Assembly: GCA_003667865.1 (NCBI GenBank)
Contig: CP033051.1
Location: 1,943,501-2,007,500 of the forward strand
Length of the DNA: 64,000 nt
Direction of reading: 5' to 3'
DNA from: Rossellomorea marisflavi
Lineage (GTDB): Bacteria > Bacillota > Bacilli > Bacillales > Bacillaceae_B
Shown here piece after piece: positions 8,579-17,218 of this stretch (positions within the stretch are counted from its first letter, which is position 1; each line of letters begins with the position of its first letter). Made by a program: the position numbers and the translations under genes. The notes under the pieces are model-generated. The model saw only the letters and a program-made list of their open reading frames with translations, had not been told where the DNA came from and did not search any database.

Positions 8579-9145
8579 TCACCGAATATTCGTAAGCCCC
8601 TTATAGGTGAAGTTGTGAAGAATCTCCGCCATTTCCTTAGGGGATTTGTTTTGTCCGTTTTCTAGCCAGTTTTTAATGACGTAGATGGTGCCGCTGACTA
8701 AAAATAAGTTGATATATTCGTATGTTTCCTGTTCGAGCTTATTGTCAGTGATGGCATGGTGAAAGACGAATTTTTGTACAATGTCCATGCCTTTTTTGTG
8801 AAAGTGAATGTCGGTGTTCTCGCTTAAAAGGGTTTGACATATCTCACTCTTTAGGGCGATATACTCGAATAGTGCTTCTGTTAATTGCAAGGCTTCTTCA
8901 GCCTTTGAAAAGTTGTATTGGTTCAGTGTGTGGACGAGATCCTCGATGAATTCTTCTTCAATTGACTCAAGTAGCTCGTATTGATTAGCAAAATGGGCAT
9001 AATAGGTTGAACGGTTAATATCTGCTAGCTTGCAAATTTCTTTTACAGTAATACTTGAAATGGTTTTACTTTTGAGTAATGTCATCAGGCTTTCCTTTAA
9101 TACCTTCCGAGTATATTGCTTACGTCGGTCCATTTTTGTACTCAA
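8579..9145 (-). CDS. TetR/AcrR-family transcriptional regulator
   Basis: 188-residue regulator. The N-terminal HTH (about 5-52) includes TVKEICKLADINRSTYYAHF, a classic TetR recognition helix; the rest is a helical ligand-binding domain of the TetR_C type. The likely start is TTG 9145 (AAAGGA about 9 bases upstream); ATG 9133 is the next candidate, with poor spacing. A longer reading to 9289 would run through the promoter region. It is divergent from an MMPL exporter and a secreted partner, so it most likely represses them and itself through the 9231-9246 inverted repeat. The inducer is unknown. Confidence 0.85.
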   Translation of the reverse strand: MSTKMDRRKQYTRKVLKESLMTLLKSKTISSITVKEICKLADINRSTYYAHFANQYELLESIEEEFIEDLVHTLNQYNFSKAEEALQLTEALFEYIALKSEICQTLLSENTDIHFHKKGMDIVQKFVFHHAITDNKLEQETYEYINLFLVSGTIYVIKNWLENGQNKSPKEMAEILHNFTYKGLTNIR

Positions 9146-9214
9146 GTGGAACGTCCTTTCTAATTTCTTATCAGTAATCCAACAGTATTTCGTTCTTTGT
9201 TGCGTACTGTACAT

Positions 9215-9262
9215 ATTATAAGCAACTGTTTGTTGAATGGCCAACATAGTGTTTACTATAAT
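9215..9262. promoter_or_regulatory. Divergent promoters with candidate TetR operator
   Basis: Rightward promoter: TTGAAT (9233-9238), 18 bp, TATAAT (9257-9262). Leftward promoter: TATAAT on the minus strand at 9220-9215, with TTGGCC about 18 bp upstream. The inverted repeat TGTTG-N6-CAACA (9231-9246) covers both -35 regions and is the best operator candidate. Confidence 0.65.
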
Positions 9263-9302
9263 GGTAGGGTGAGAATCGGTATCAAACAAGAGAGGGTTGA
9301 AG

Positions 9303-11360
9303 ATGAAAAATATTGCAGCTCAAATTATTAAACATAAAAAAGCGGTTTTGATTGTGTTTGTACTTGTGACAATCCTCTCAACCATTGCACAATTTTTTGT
9401 ATCTGTTAACTACAATATGGTCGATTATCTGCCTGAAGATGCCCAATCGACACGTGCAATGGATATTATGGAAGAGGAATTCACAGGAGAAGTTCCTGAT
9501 ACACGGGTTATGGTCACAGATGTATCGATACCAGAGGCACTTGAAATCAAGGAGCAACTAGCTGCAATTGATGGTGTTTCCGATATCATTTGGCTTGATG
9601 ATGTCGTAGATTTGAAAACACCATTAGAGGTAGCGGACCAAGACACGGTGGACTCCTATTATCAGGATCGAAATGCTTTATTTTCAATTAGTGTTCGAAC
9701 GGGTGATGAGGTACAAATCACGGATGACATCTATGAACTAATTGGAGAAGATGGCGCCATTGCCGGTGAAGCCATTAACACGGCAAGCTCACAGAAAATG
9801 GCCGGAACTGAGTCGTTATACGCGGGAGTGCTATTAGTTCCAATCATTATCTTCATTCTCGTGATTTCAACAACATCATGGATTGAACCATTATTCTTCC
9901 TGACAGCCATCGGGGTATCGGTGTTAATCAATCTAGGAACGAACATTTTTATTGGTGAGGTATCCTTTGTAACACAGTCAGTAGCTCCAATTTTACAGCT
10001 AGCGGTTTCACTCGATTACGCGGTGTTCTTGCTACATAGTTTTTCCGATTACCGGAAAAAAACTGCAAATCCAGAAGAAGCCATGCTGCTAGCCATGAAA
10101 AAGTCATTCCCGGCAATTACAGCAAGTGCTGCGACGACATTTTTTGGATTTATTGCCCTTACATTTATGGAATTTGAGATTGGCTCAGACCTTGGAGTGA
10201 ACTTAGTAAAAGGTATTGTCCTAAGTTTCATTAGTGTCATGGTGTTTTTACCAGCTTTAACGCTCTATTTTTATAAATGGATGGATAAAACAAAGCATAA
10301 AAACTTTATCCCAAGCTTTACGGGGCTTGGCAATAAGGTATTGAAGCTGCGCTTTCCAGCCTTACTAGTGGTATTAGCCATTCTAGTTCCAGCCTTCTTA
10401 GCACAAAGTAATACAGGATTTACGTATGGTCTCGGTGTCCAACCAGAGCATACACGTGCAGGAAGTGATTTTATAAAAATTGAGCAGACATTTGGGGAAA
10501 CCACACCAATTGTGCTGTTAGTACCAAAGGGCGATGTGGCAAAAGAGGAAGAGCTTGTTTCCGATATAGAAGAGCTTGATTATGTGACAAGTGTGATCTC
10601 GTATGTGAGCCAGGTTGGAACGGTTATTCCGAGTGAGTATTTGGATGAAACGATTACAAATGAATTTTACTCAGAAAACTATAGTCGTATTGTGATTAAT
10701 ACAAGTCAACCAACGGAAGGAGACATCCCGTTTGCTCTTGTACAACAGGTGGAAGACTTGGCCTCAGAGTATTATGGAGACGAGGCGCTTAGTTTAGGAG
10801 AAAGTGTCACATTGAATGATATAAAAAATACGGTTTCTAAGGATAACGTTGTTGTGAACGTATTAACAGTTGTCACCATTGCACTTGTGCTACTTGTTAG
10901 CTTTAAGTCAATTTCCATCCCGGTTGTCCTACTGATCACCATTCAAGCAGCGGTGTGGATTAACCTATCGATTCCATATTTTTCGAATACGCCACTCGTA
11001 TTTGTCGGCTACTTGATCATTAGTACCGTTCAGCTTGCTGCTACCGTTGATTATGCGATATTGCTAACAGAGGCATATAATCATAATCGTCAGGAAATGT
11101 CGGCAAGGAAAGCAATTATTAAAACGCTGGATGAAAAAACCTTCTCGATTTCCATATCGGCTGCAATCTTATCAAGTGTCGGATTCATTTTATGGATTAC
11201 GTCATCCAATCCGATTGTTGCCTCAATTGGTCTCCTGCTAGGTCGAGGTGCATTGCTAGCATTTATTATGGTCGTGTTGTTCCTACCAGCGATGCTGTTA
11301 ATTTTTGATAAAGTGATTCAGAAGACAACGTATAAAGCAAATTTCTATAAGGAGAAATGA
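9303..11360 (+). CDS. MMPL/RND-family membrane exporter
   Basis: 685-residue transporter of the MMPL (RND-like) family, proton-driven and in the cytoplasmic membrane. It has two repeats, each with one leading membrane helix, a large extracytoplasmic loop and a block of five helices. The first block follows about residue 170 and contains SLDYAVFLLHSFSDYR; the second, near 520, contains ATVDYAILLTEAYNH. These paired DY signatures are the expected proton-relay positions. RBS AGAGGG (9291-9296) favours ATG 9303 over TTG 9297. It is followed directly by a secreted heptad-repeat protein, so the two probably work together on a lipid or peptide substrate; the cargo is unknown. Confidence 0.88.
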   Translation: MKNIAAQIIKHKKAVLIVFVLVTILSTIAQFFVSVNYNMVDYLPEDAQSTRAMDIMEEEFTGEVPDTRVMVTDVSIPEALEIKEQLAAIDGVSDIIWLDDVVDLKTPLEVADQDTVDSYYQDRNALFSISVRTGDEVQITDDIYELIGEDGAIAGEAINTASSQKMAGTESLYAGVLLVPIIIFILVISTTSWIEPLFFLTAIGVSVLINLGTNIFIGEVSFVTQSVAPILQLAVSLDYAVFLLHSFSDYRKKTANPEEAMLLAMKKSFPAITASAATTFFGFIALTFMEFEIGSDLGVNLVKGIVLSFISVMVFLPALTLYFYKWMDKTKHKNFIPSFTGLGNKVLKLRFPALLVVLAILVPAFLAQSNTGFTYGLGVQPEHTRAGSDFIKIEQTFGETTPIVLLVPKGDVAKEEELVSDIEELDYVTSVISYVSQVGTVIPSEYLDETITNEFYSENYSRIVINTSQPTEGDIPFALVQQVEDLASEYYGDEALSLGESVTLNDIKNTVSKDNVVVNVLTVVTIALVLLVSFKSISIPVVLLITIQAAVWINLSIPYFSNTPLVFVGYLIISTVQLAATVDYAILLTEAYNHNRQEMSARKAIIKTLDEKTFSISISAAILSSVGFILWITSSNPIVASIGLLLGRGALLAFIMVVLFLPAMLLIFDKVIQKTTYKANFYKEK

Positions 11361-11362
11361 TG

Positions 11363-13153
11363 ATGAGAAAAAAACAAATATCCTATGTTGCATTGGCTCT
11401 ACTGATCTTCTTGCCTTCATTTCTTACAACCCCTGCTCTAGCGGTAACAGAAGGGAACATATCGTCAAAGGATGAGGTTGTGTATGGAACACTAAATGCA
11501 AATGGAGAGCTAGAGAATATCTATGTGGTCAATACGTTAGAGGTTGCAAAGGCTGGAAGAATTCTTGATTATGGGGACTACAGCAGTGTAAAGAATCTAA
11601 CTGACTTATCGGAGCTTGTTCAAGAGGGAGAACAGGTTGAACTGGAGGCTCCAGAAGGGAAATTTTATTATCAAGGGAATTTGGATGAGACAACTGAACT
11701 TCCTTGGGATGTGACGGTTACCTATGAGCTAGATGGTCAAAAGGTGGACCCATCGACATTAGCAGGGAAAAGTGGTCAAATTCAAATAAACATTGAAACG
11801 GCTCAGAACGAAGCTGTAGATTCTGTATTCTATGAGAATTATCTACTACAAATTTCTATGACACTTCCGAATACGTATCAGGATATTGAAACATCAGGAG
11901 GTATGATTGCGAACGCAGGTAAAAATAAGCAGATTACCTTCACGGTTATGCCTGGAGAAGAGGAAGCACTAACAGTTGAAGCGGCTGTCGAGGACTTTGA
12001 ATTTCAAGGAGTCGAAATCGCGGCTGTTCCTTCAACATTACCGATTGATACATCGGAAATGGATAACATGACAGAAGGAATGTCTGAACTATCCGATGGG
12101 ATTGAAGAGCTGCACAATGGTGTTGGTGAGCTTCAGTCAGCACTTAAGAAAATCAACGACGGATGGGAAGGCATACGAACAGGCTCATTACAATATAAAA
12201 ATGGGATCGCACAGGTTGATAGTGGGTCTTCTGATATTACTTCGTCTTCTCTTGCAATCCAAAAAGCACTTGCTGATATTAGTAAAGGATTGTCAAATGG
12301 GTCGACGGATGTCGACTTGTCAGGTCTTCAGGAATTGCCAGCTGGACTGTCAGAGTTAGCAGCAGGTCTTACAAAAACAGCGGAGGGTCTTACAGCCTTA
12401 CAAAAAAACTATGGAGCTGCCTATGCTGCTTTAGATGCTGCGATTACAAAAATTCCAGCAAACCAGCTGACAGAAGAAGAAATCGCAGCATTGTATGAAA
12501 GTGGTGCCAATAAAGACGTACTAGATAAACTCGTTGCATCACATAAGGCCTCTCAAAATGTAAAAGGGACATATGAAAAAAGCAAAGAAGCCTTTGCTGC
12601 AGTCGAGCCTGGCTTAACAGGAGCTGTCGAAACATTACAAGCAATGAGCAAACAATTAACAACGAATGCTGCTGAAATGTCTGAGTCACTTAAAGGGACG
12701 GACCTTGCAGGGCTAAATGAATTATTAACAGGATTACCAGCACTCTCTGAGAATTACAAACAGTTCCACACGGGGTTAGTTGGCTATACAACAGGAGTTA
12801 GTGAGCTCGCAGCTTCGTATATTGACTTACACTCAGGTGCTGTGCAACTTATAAATGGTAGCAACGAAATGGAATCAGGAATGAATGAACTTCATAATGG
12901 AACTGCTGAGTTACATGAAGAAACAAAAGATTTGCCAAGCCAGATGAAAGAGGAAATCAACCAAATGATTTCTGAGTATGATAAATCAGACTTTGAGCCA
13001 GTTTCCTTCGTTTCATCGCAAAATGACAAGGTTTCCTCCGTACAATTCGTGATTAAAACGGAAAGCATCGTGATGGAGGAGCAAGAGGAAGAACAAGCAG
13101 AACCAGAAAAAGAAAAAGGCTTCTGGGAATTGTTCTTGGATTTGTTTCGCTAG
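11363..13153 (+). CDS. Secreted YhgE-like protein with Leu-x-x-Gly heptad repeats
   Basis: About 596 residues. A signal peptide (ISYVALALLIFLPSF, cleavage probably after TTPALA) starts the protein. The middle holds many x-x-x-Leu-x-x-Gly heptads (MSELSDGIEELHNGVGELQ, ELPAGLSELAAGLT, SNEMESGMNELHNGTAEL) as found in YhgE/Pip-type proteins. Those usually also have several C-terminal membrane helices, which are absent here. The C-terminus is acidic, then ends KGFWELFLDLFR, a possible amphipathic anchor. The start overlaps the exporter stop (three ATGs at 11357, 11360 and 11363; AAGGAG best fits 11363). It is probably an extracellular partner of the MMPL exporter. Confidence 0.75.
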   Translation: MRKKQISYVALALLIFLPSFLTTPALAVTEGNISSKDEVVYGTLNANGELENIYVVNTLEVAKAGRILDYGDYSSVKNLTDLSELVQEGEQVELEAPEGKFYYQGNLDETTELPWDVTVTYELDGQKVDPSTLAGKSGQIQINIETAQNEAVDSVFYENYLLQISMTLPNTYQDIETSGGMIANAGKNKQITFTVMPGEEEALTVEAAVEDFEFQGVEIAAVPSTLPIDTSEMDNMTEGMSELSDGIEELHNGVGELQSALKKINDGWEGIRTGSLQYKNGIAQVDSGSSDITSSSLAIQKALADISKGLSNGSTDVDLSGLQELPAGLSELAAGLTKTAEGLTALQKNYGAAYAALDAAITKIPANQLTEEEIAALYESGANKDVLDKLVASHKASQNVKGTYEKSKEAFAAVEPGLTGAVETLQAMSKQLTTNAAEMSESLKGTDLAGLNELLTGLPALSENYKQFHTGLVGYTTGVSELAASYIDLHSGAVQLINGSNEMESGMNELHNGTAELHEETKDLPSQMKEEINQMISEYDKSDFEPVSFVSSQNDKVSSVQFVIKTESIVMEEQEEEQAEPEKEKGFWELFLDLFR

Positions 13154-13277
13154 AAGGTGGGCTGAGAATGGGGCATGATGGGTCATGGGGACAGGTCCCT
13201 CGTCCCACTTATGGTCTCAGCTTTGAAGGAAGCTTCTAATCAGGATCCATGTCAAAAATAGTATAAACAACAAACAA

Positions 13278-13304
13278 AACGCTCAGATTTTCTGAGCGTT
13301 TTTT
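13278..13304 (+). terminator. Intrinsic terminator of the MMPL operon
   Basis: Stem AACGCTCAG (13278-13286) / CTGAGCGTT (13292-13300), then TTTT. A larger imperfect hairpin with GCTGAGA/TCTCAGC ends (13161-13220), containing a GGGGACAGGTCCC motif, precedes it. Confidence 0.85.
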
Positions 13305-13337
13305 AGCGTGATTTTAGATTTTTTAACTAGAAGCCTG

Positions 13338-13634
13338 TTAATTAAATTTCACCGAATTTTTATAATAAAATATAAAACTAAGGCTAATGGTTAGAAGAAC
13401 CGTTCCGGCTATAATATACAGTCCATCCCAATAAGGAGAACTCCCAGCTAATAGCCAAACCTGATACGGGATATATATCATTGCTGCAATTACTAATACT
13501 CCCCATAACATAGATCGTGCATTTTGTTTTGCTTCTTTTACAACAGAAAGTGTTTTAGAATACTTAATCATAGAGAGTTTTCTCAAGGAAAATAACAAAA
13601 CTAAAATAGCAACAACTAGTAATAGATAGTTCAT
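13338..13634 (-). CDS. Small membrane protein, three predicted helices
   Basis: 98 residues with three hydrophobic segments (about 3-18, 44-62 and 70-90) separated by a basic cytoplasmic-looking stretch (SLRKLSMIKYSK, KEAKQNARS). AGGAGGG lies about 8 bases before ATG 13634. I do not recognise the family. The gene is monocistronic and its hydrophobicity and ribosome site support it as real. Confidence 0.65.
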   Translation of the reverse strand: MNYLLLVVAILVLLFSLRKLSMIKYSKTLSVVKEAKQNARSMLWGVLVIAAMIYIPYQVWLLAGSSPYWDGLYIIAGTVLLTISLSFIFYYKNSVKFN

Positions 13635-13778
13635 TTAACATCCCTCCTAGTAAACGTAATGCAATACTATAAATACCTAAACAATCGTTTTGTAAAAATC
13701 AATTGCTGTATATTTTGAAATATTTAATAACATGAAGTTCTAAGTGATATACCACTTTTAGATACAGAAAAATAAGTT

Positions 13779-14108
13779 TTAACGATTGCTGAGTTGTCGA
13801 TTAGCTGCTTGTAAGTTAGTAAGTAACTGAGGGAGAGCTGTATTTTGCCAAAATGTCATACTTATATAACCACTTGACATGCCTCCGAAATCATACTTTT
13901 TGATATGAAACGAATTCACGCACGTGTTAAACGGGTGATCTGTCAGCTCCTGAAAGAACTGATTAAATTGGTTGAGAAAATGAGATTCTGAGCAAGGTAA
14001 TCCGGTTGTATCAAATGCAGCTTGTAGATCCTCCCATAAATAAGAGTCACCTCTAAGCCCCCATTGATTAGGTTTTTGCTCAAAGATACTAGCAACTGAC
14101 GATGTCAT
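13779..14108 (-). CDS. Conserved-looking small protein, unknown function
   Basis: 109 residues, soluble, rich in Phe, Asn and Gln, with no signal or membrane segment. Landmarks are QKPNQWGLRGDSYLWEDL near the start and FGGMSSGYISMTFW near the end. GGAGGA sits 6 bases before ATG 14108. I do not recognise the family; it resembles small cytosolic Bacillaceae proteins of no known role. Confidence 0.6.
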   Translation of the reverse strand: MTSSVASIFEQKPNQWGLRGDSYLWEDLQAAFDTTGLPCSESHFLNQFNQFFQELTDHPFNTCVNSFHIKKYDFGGMSSGYISMTFWQNTALPQLLTNLQAANRQLSNR

Positions 14109-14238
14109 AGTTATCCTCCATCCATTTATTTCTATTATATCTTAAAAGGTCATCAAGGTAGTCTTGTTTAGTTGAATTCTGCATATTCTGTTCAAAGTAT
14201 TTCATCTATTAGAAATATTTTGAAATGTAAATTTTAAG

Positions 14239-14267
14239 TTGCACAAACCCTAAATATAAAGTATTAT
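14239..14267 (+). promoter_or_regulatory. Sigma-A-type promoter of the antiterminator gene
   Basis: TTGCAC (14239-14244), 17-bp spacer, TATTAT (14262-14267). It lies just upstream of the RAT element. Confidence 0.7.
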
Positions 14268-14288
14268 GAACGCAAGCACATACAGAAC

Positions 14289-14354
14289 GGATTGTTACTG
14301 TTTAATCAGGCAAAACCGATTCCTTTTAACCAAGGGGAAGGTTTTGCCTTTTTT
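14289..14354 (+). promoter_or_regulatory. RAT antiterminator RNA overlapping an intrinsic terminator
   Basis: The 29-nt stretch at 14289-14317 (GGATTGTTACTG...TCAGGCAAAACC) matches the ribonucleic antiterminator bound by LicT/SacT/SacY proteins. Its 3' half is also the left arm of a terminator: GGCAAAACC (14309-14317) pairs with GGTTTTGCC (14340-14348), then six T. Bound regulator would stabilise the RAT and allow read-through into its own gene. Confidence 0.92.
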
Positions 14355-14373
14355 GCTATTGGAGGTGGAAAAA

Positions 14374-15204
14374 GTGAAGATTATTAAAATACTAAACAAT
14401 AATGTCATCGTATCAGAAAAAGATGAGCAAGAAGTGATTGTAATGGGACGTGGAATTGCCTTTAACAAGCGTGCAGGTGAAGAAGTTAGTAGTGATAAAA
14501 TTGAGAAAATCTTCACTTTGGAAGACCAAGACATTACAACGAAATTCAAAAGCTTAATCGCCGAGATCCCAATGGAATATATGGAGCTATCGGAGAAAAT
14601 TATTCACTATGCAAAGCTTAAGCTTGGTAAAAAGTTAAACGACAGTATCTATATATCGTTGACTGATCACATTCACTTTGCCATAGAGCGCTATCATAAT
14701 AATCTCCCAATTAAGAACGGATTGCTTTGGGAAACCAAGCATTTGTATAATGAGGAATTTGAAGTAGGACTAGAAGCGTTGAACATGATCTGTGATCAAT
14801 TTAATGTCATTCTTCCTGAGGATGAGGCTGGCTTTATCGCCCTTCACCTTGTTAATGCTCAGCTTAATGAGGATATGACAAACACTGTTGATATGACAAA
14901 GGTGATTCAGGACATTCTCACCATTGTAAAATATAGCTTTAAAATTGAATTTGATGAGAGCTCATTAAACTATCATCGATTTATTACACATTTAAAATTT
15001 TTAGCGCATCGTCTTGTAAAGGGGGAGCACTATAACAATCCGCCAGAGGATGACCTTCTTAATGTAATTATGACAAAGTATCCTGAGGCATATAAATGCT
15101 CTCTCAAAATCAAGAAATTTATAGAAAAGCAATATCGTTATGAATTAACAGAGGAAGAAATTCTTTATCTAACGATTCATATTGAGCGAGTTGTTAAGAA
15201 GTGA
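14374..15204 (+). CDS. licT: BglG/LicT-family transcription antiterminator
   Basis: 276 residues, the length of LicT. The N-terminal CAT RNA-binding domain (1-55) includes KIIKILNNNVIVS and GRGIAFNKRAGE. Two PTS-regulation domains follow, with phosphorylatable histidines in LTDHIHFAIER (PRD1), FIALHLVNAQ, FITHLKFLAHR (PRD2) and LTIHIERV. Phosphorylation by HPr and by a cognate enzyme II would set its activity. Start GTG 14374 has GGAGG 8 bases upstream. It controls its own expression through the upstream RAT. No PTS permease or beta-glucosidase lies next to it; an IS1182-like element begins 16 bp after the stop, so any original downstream gene has moved or was never there. LicT is the best specificity guess. 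Confidence 0.9.
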   Translation: MKIIKILNNNVIVSEKDEQEVIVMGRGIAFNKRAGEEVSSDKIEKIFTLEDQDITTKFKSLIAEIPMEYMELSEKIIHYAKLKLGKKLNDSIYISLTDHIHFAIERYHNNLPIKNGLLWETKHLYNEEFEVGLEALNMICDQFNVILPEDEAGFIALHLVNAQLNEDMTNTVDMTKVIQDILTIVKYSFKIEFDESSLNYHRFITHLKFLAHRLVKGEHYNNPPEDDLLNVIMTKYPEAYKCSLKIKKFIEKQYRYELTEEEILYLTIHIERVVKK

Positions 15205-15220
15205 AGCATGGGGACGGATC
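15204..15220. repeat. Family A hairpin, left half before IS copy 2
   Basis: GAAGCATGGGGACGGATC, split in its loop by the IS at 15221. The right half resumes at 16948 with GGACGGATCTCATGCTTC. Confidence 0.85.
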
Positions 15221-15302
15221 GAGACCAGTGAAAAAGTCAGTTATCATTTATAACCTTCGGTTTTAAGTTTGTTCTGCTTGACTTAAATAATTTTAAACAC
15301 AA

Positions 15303-15367
15303 AAAAGCCCTCCTAATGTTATAATTTTGTATCGACCAAGAAACAAAATTTTACTAGGGGGGCTTTA
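15303..15367 (+). promoter_or_regulatory. Promoter and ribosome-site hairpin of IS copy 2
   Basis: AAAGCCCTCCTA (from 15304) pairs with TAGGGGGGCTTT (15355-15366), which holds the transposase ribosome site; AAATTTTGT-like inner arms extend the stem. A TATAAT box at 15320-15325 lies inside the structure. The layout is the same as in copy 1. Confidence 0.65.
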
Positions 15368-15369
15368 TT

Positions 15370-16905
15370 ATGCTTCGAATTGAGCCAAAGCAATCAAGTT
15401 TTCATTCAATATTATATGATAAAATTCCAGAAAATCATACCCTTAAGAAGATTTCTTTAGTAGTAGATTTTAGTTTTATTAATATTTTACTAGCGGACAG
15501 TTATTGCGCAGGATTTGGTCGTCCTGCAAAAGAACCAGAATTAATGTGTAAACTTCTCTTATTACAACAACTCTGTAACCTTTCAGATGAGAAGCTTATT
15601 ATGGATGCAAATTTAAACCTTGCCCACTTATATTTCCTTGGGGTAAATCCTGAAACGGTCCTACCTGATAAAAGTCTATTATCCAAATTTAGAACGCAAC
15701 GCCTTGGAGAAACCACGCTCGATGAGATCATTACTGAGGTCGTAAGACAATGTATAGAACAAGGTATTATTGAGAGTAAGAGTGTTAGTATTGACTCTAC
15801 TCATATAGAAGCGAATACAAAAAAGAAAACCCCTGAAAGAATCATGAAGCACTTAGCTAAAAGAATTATCAAGACTTACGAAGAAGAATCCGGTAATCCC
15901 TTAGAAAATCTACCAGCAATTCCAGAGTACCAGGAAATAGAGGATCACAAAGAAGCAAAAACTGTGATGAAAACCTATTTAGAAACTGTCATTGACGAAG
16001 TCAATAAGCGTACATCTGTTAAAGAGTCTCAGACTCATAAGGTCATTCAAAAGTCTCGTGAGATACTAAAAGACCCAAAGTTTTTGAACCAAAAAAGTAT
16101 TCGTTCCCTTATCGATGAAGACGCAAGGGTTGGCAGGAAGAGTAAAACGCAAGACTTCTATGGCTATAAAACGGAGTTTGTGATGACAACGGATGAACGA
16201 ATTATTACTTCAGTAAGGACTTCAGATGGTGCTTATGTGGATGGCAGTTATGCAAAGGAAATGTTGGCGGAAACGCAAAAAGCAGGTGTGATACTCGAAG
16301 AAGTCTACGGGGACAAAGCCTATTTTAGAAAGTCGATTCTTGAAGATATTAATGCCGTAAAAGCGAAAGCTTTTATACCTGTTAGTGCCACAGTCTACAG
16401 AATAGATGAAAGTGAATTTACATACAACAAAGATTCCGATGAATGGCAGTGTAGTCAAGGGAATATCACTGTAAACAAGAAGTATCATAGTTCTAAAAGA
16501 AAAGATGGTACCAGAAGGGAAGGTTATAAATATTATTTTGAACTCAATCAATGTAAAGCGTGCCCTCTTCATGATGAGTGTGCTAAGACGAGTGCACGAA
16601 GAATACTATCTGTGGGACTAAATTCAACTGAATTTTACGAGATCTCTCAATACCAAAAAACAGATGAGTTCAAAGAAAAGTATAAAAAGAGAGCCTCCAT
16701 AGAAGGAAAAAACGCGGAGCTCAAAAGATTCCACGGCCTATCTCGAGCAAAGGGGTATGGTCTTTTAAGTGTGTCCATACAATCAAAATTGGCTGCATTA
16801 GCAGTAAATTTAAAGAGGATAGCAGCAATAGCAGCTTCCTCTTTAACTGTATTTTTAGATGAATATCTAATGACCCACTTTAATTTTCAACTATTTACCA
16901 TTTAG
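15370..16905 (+). CDS. IS1182-family DDE transposase (copy 2)
   Basis: 511 residues, clearly homologous to the transposase at 6963-8429 along its whole length. Shared landmarks are FGRPAKEPE, SIDSTHIEANT (Asp), VYGDKAYFRKS (Asp) and KRASIEGKNAELKRFHGL (Glu). The CKACPLHDEC cysteine cluster is also present. It has about 20 extra C-terminal residues (SSLTVFLDEYLMTHF...) that copy 1 lacks. The frame is intact, so it is likely functional. Confidence 0.92.
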   Translation: MLRIEPKQSSFHSILYDKIPENHTLKKISLVVDFSFINILLADSYCAGFGRPAKEPELMCKLLLLQQLCNLSDEKLIMDANLNLAHLYFLGVNPETVLPDKSLLSKFRTQRLGETTLDEIITEVVRQCIEQGIIESKSVSIDSTHIEANTKKKTPERIMKHLAKRIIKTYEEESGNPLENLPAIPEYQEIEDHKEAKTVMKTYLETVIDEVNKRTSVKESQTHKVIQKSREILKDPKFLNQKSIRSLIDEDARVGRKSKTQDFYGYKTEFVMTTDERIITSVRTSDGAYVDGSYAKEMLAETQKAGVILEEVYGDKAYFRKSILEDINAVKAKAFIPVSATVYRIDESEFTYNKDSDEWQCSQGNITVNKKYHSSKRKDGTRREGYKYYFELNQCKACPLHDECAKTSARRILSVGLNSTEFYEISQYQKTDEFKEKYKKRASIEGKNAELKRFHGLSRAKGYGLLSVSIQSKLAALAVNLKRIAAIAASSLTVFLDEYLMTHFNFQLFTI

Positions 16906-16947
16906 GGGAACAGAGAAAGAAAAAAACGTTAGTTTTTCACTGGTCTC

Positions 16948-16970
16948 GGACGGATCTCATGCTTCTTTTT
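16948..16970. repeat. Family A hairpin, right half after IS copy 2
   Basis: Begins with the 9-bp duplicate GGACGGATC and completes the stem with CATGCTTC, then T-rich sequence. Confidence 0.8.
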
Positions 16971-17013
16971 GATATGTGTGGATGATGAAGTAGCCATGGC
17001 TGTGGTGTTAGGA

Positions 17014-17046
17014 GGAAGCGTGGGGACGGTTCGCGCGCTTCCTTTT
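17014..17046. repeat. Family A hairpin repeat
   Basis: GGAAGCGTGGGGACGG followed by TTCGCGCGCTTCCTTTT; stem GGAAGCG/CGCTTCC. The surrounding 16906-17218 gap holds no other recognisable feature. Confidence 0.75.
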
Positions 17047-17218
17047 GATTTTTGATGAAGAGATTAAGCTATTCGTATCGTTTGATAAAGTTGATATAAG
17101 AGAAAATCGTACTCTATAATGGATAACCTTTGGGAATAATGTATCTTTTAATAATAGAAGAATCTTCAGCATTTCGTTTATTATTGGATTATGAACTATG
17201 AAACTAGGAGATGACTGG

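Larger units (their letters stand above)
15221..16947 (+). mobile_element. IS1182-like insertion sequence, copy 2 (1727 bp)
   Basis: Terminal inverted repeats: GAGACCAGTGAAAAA at 15221 and its complement TTTTTCACTGGTCTC ending at 16947. Perfect 9-bp target duplication GGACGGATC (15212-15220 and 16948-16956). Excision in silico rebuilds the family A hairpin GAAGCATG-loop-CATGCTTC, so the insertion sits in the loop. The ends are shared with copy 1 but the interiors have diverged, so these are sibling elements rather than a recent duplication. Confidence 0.93.
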
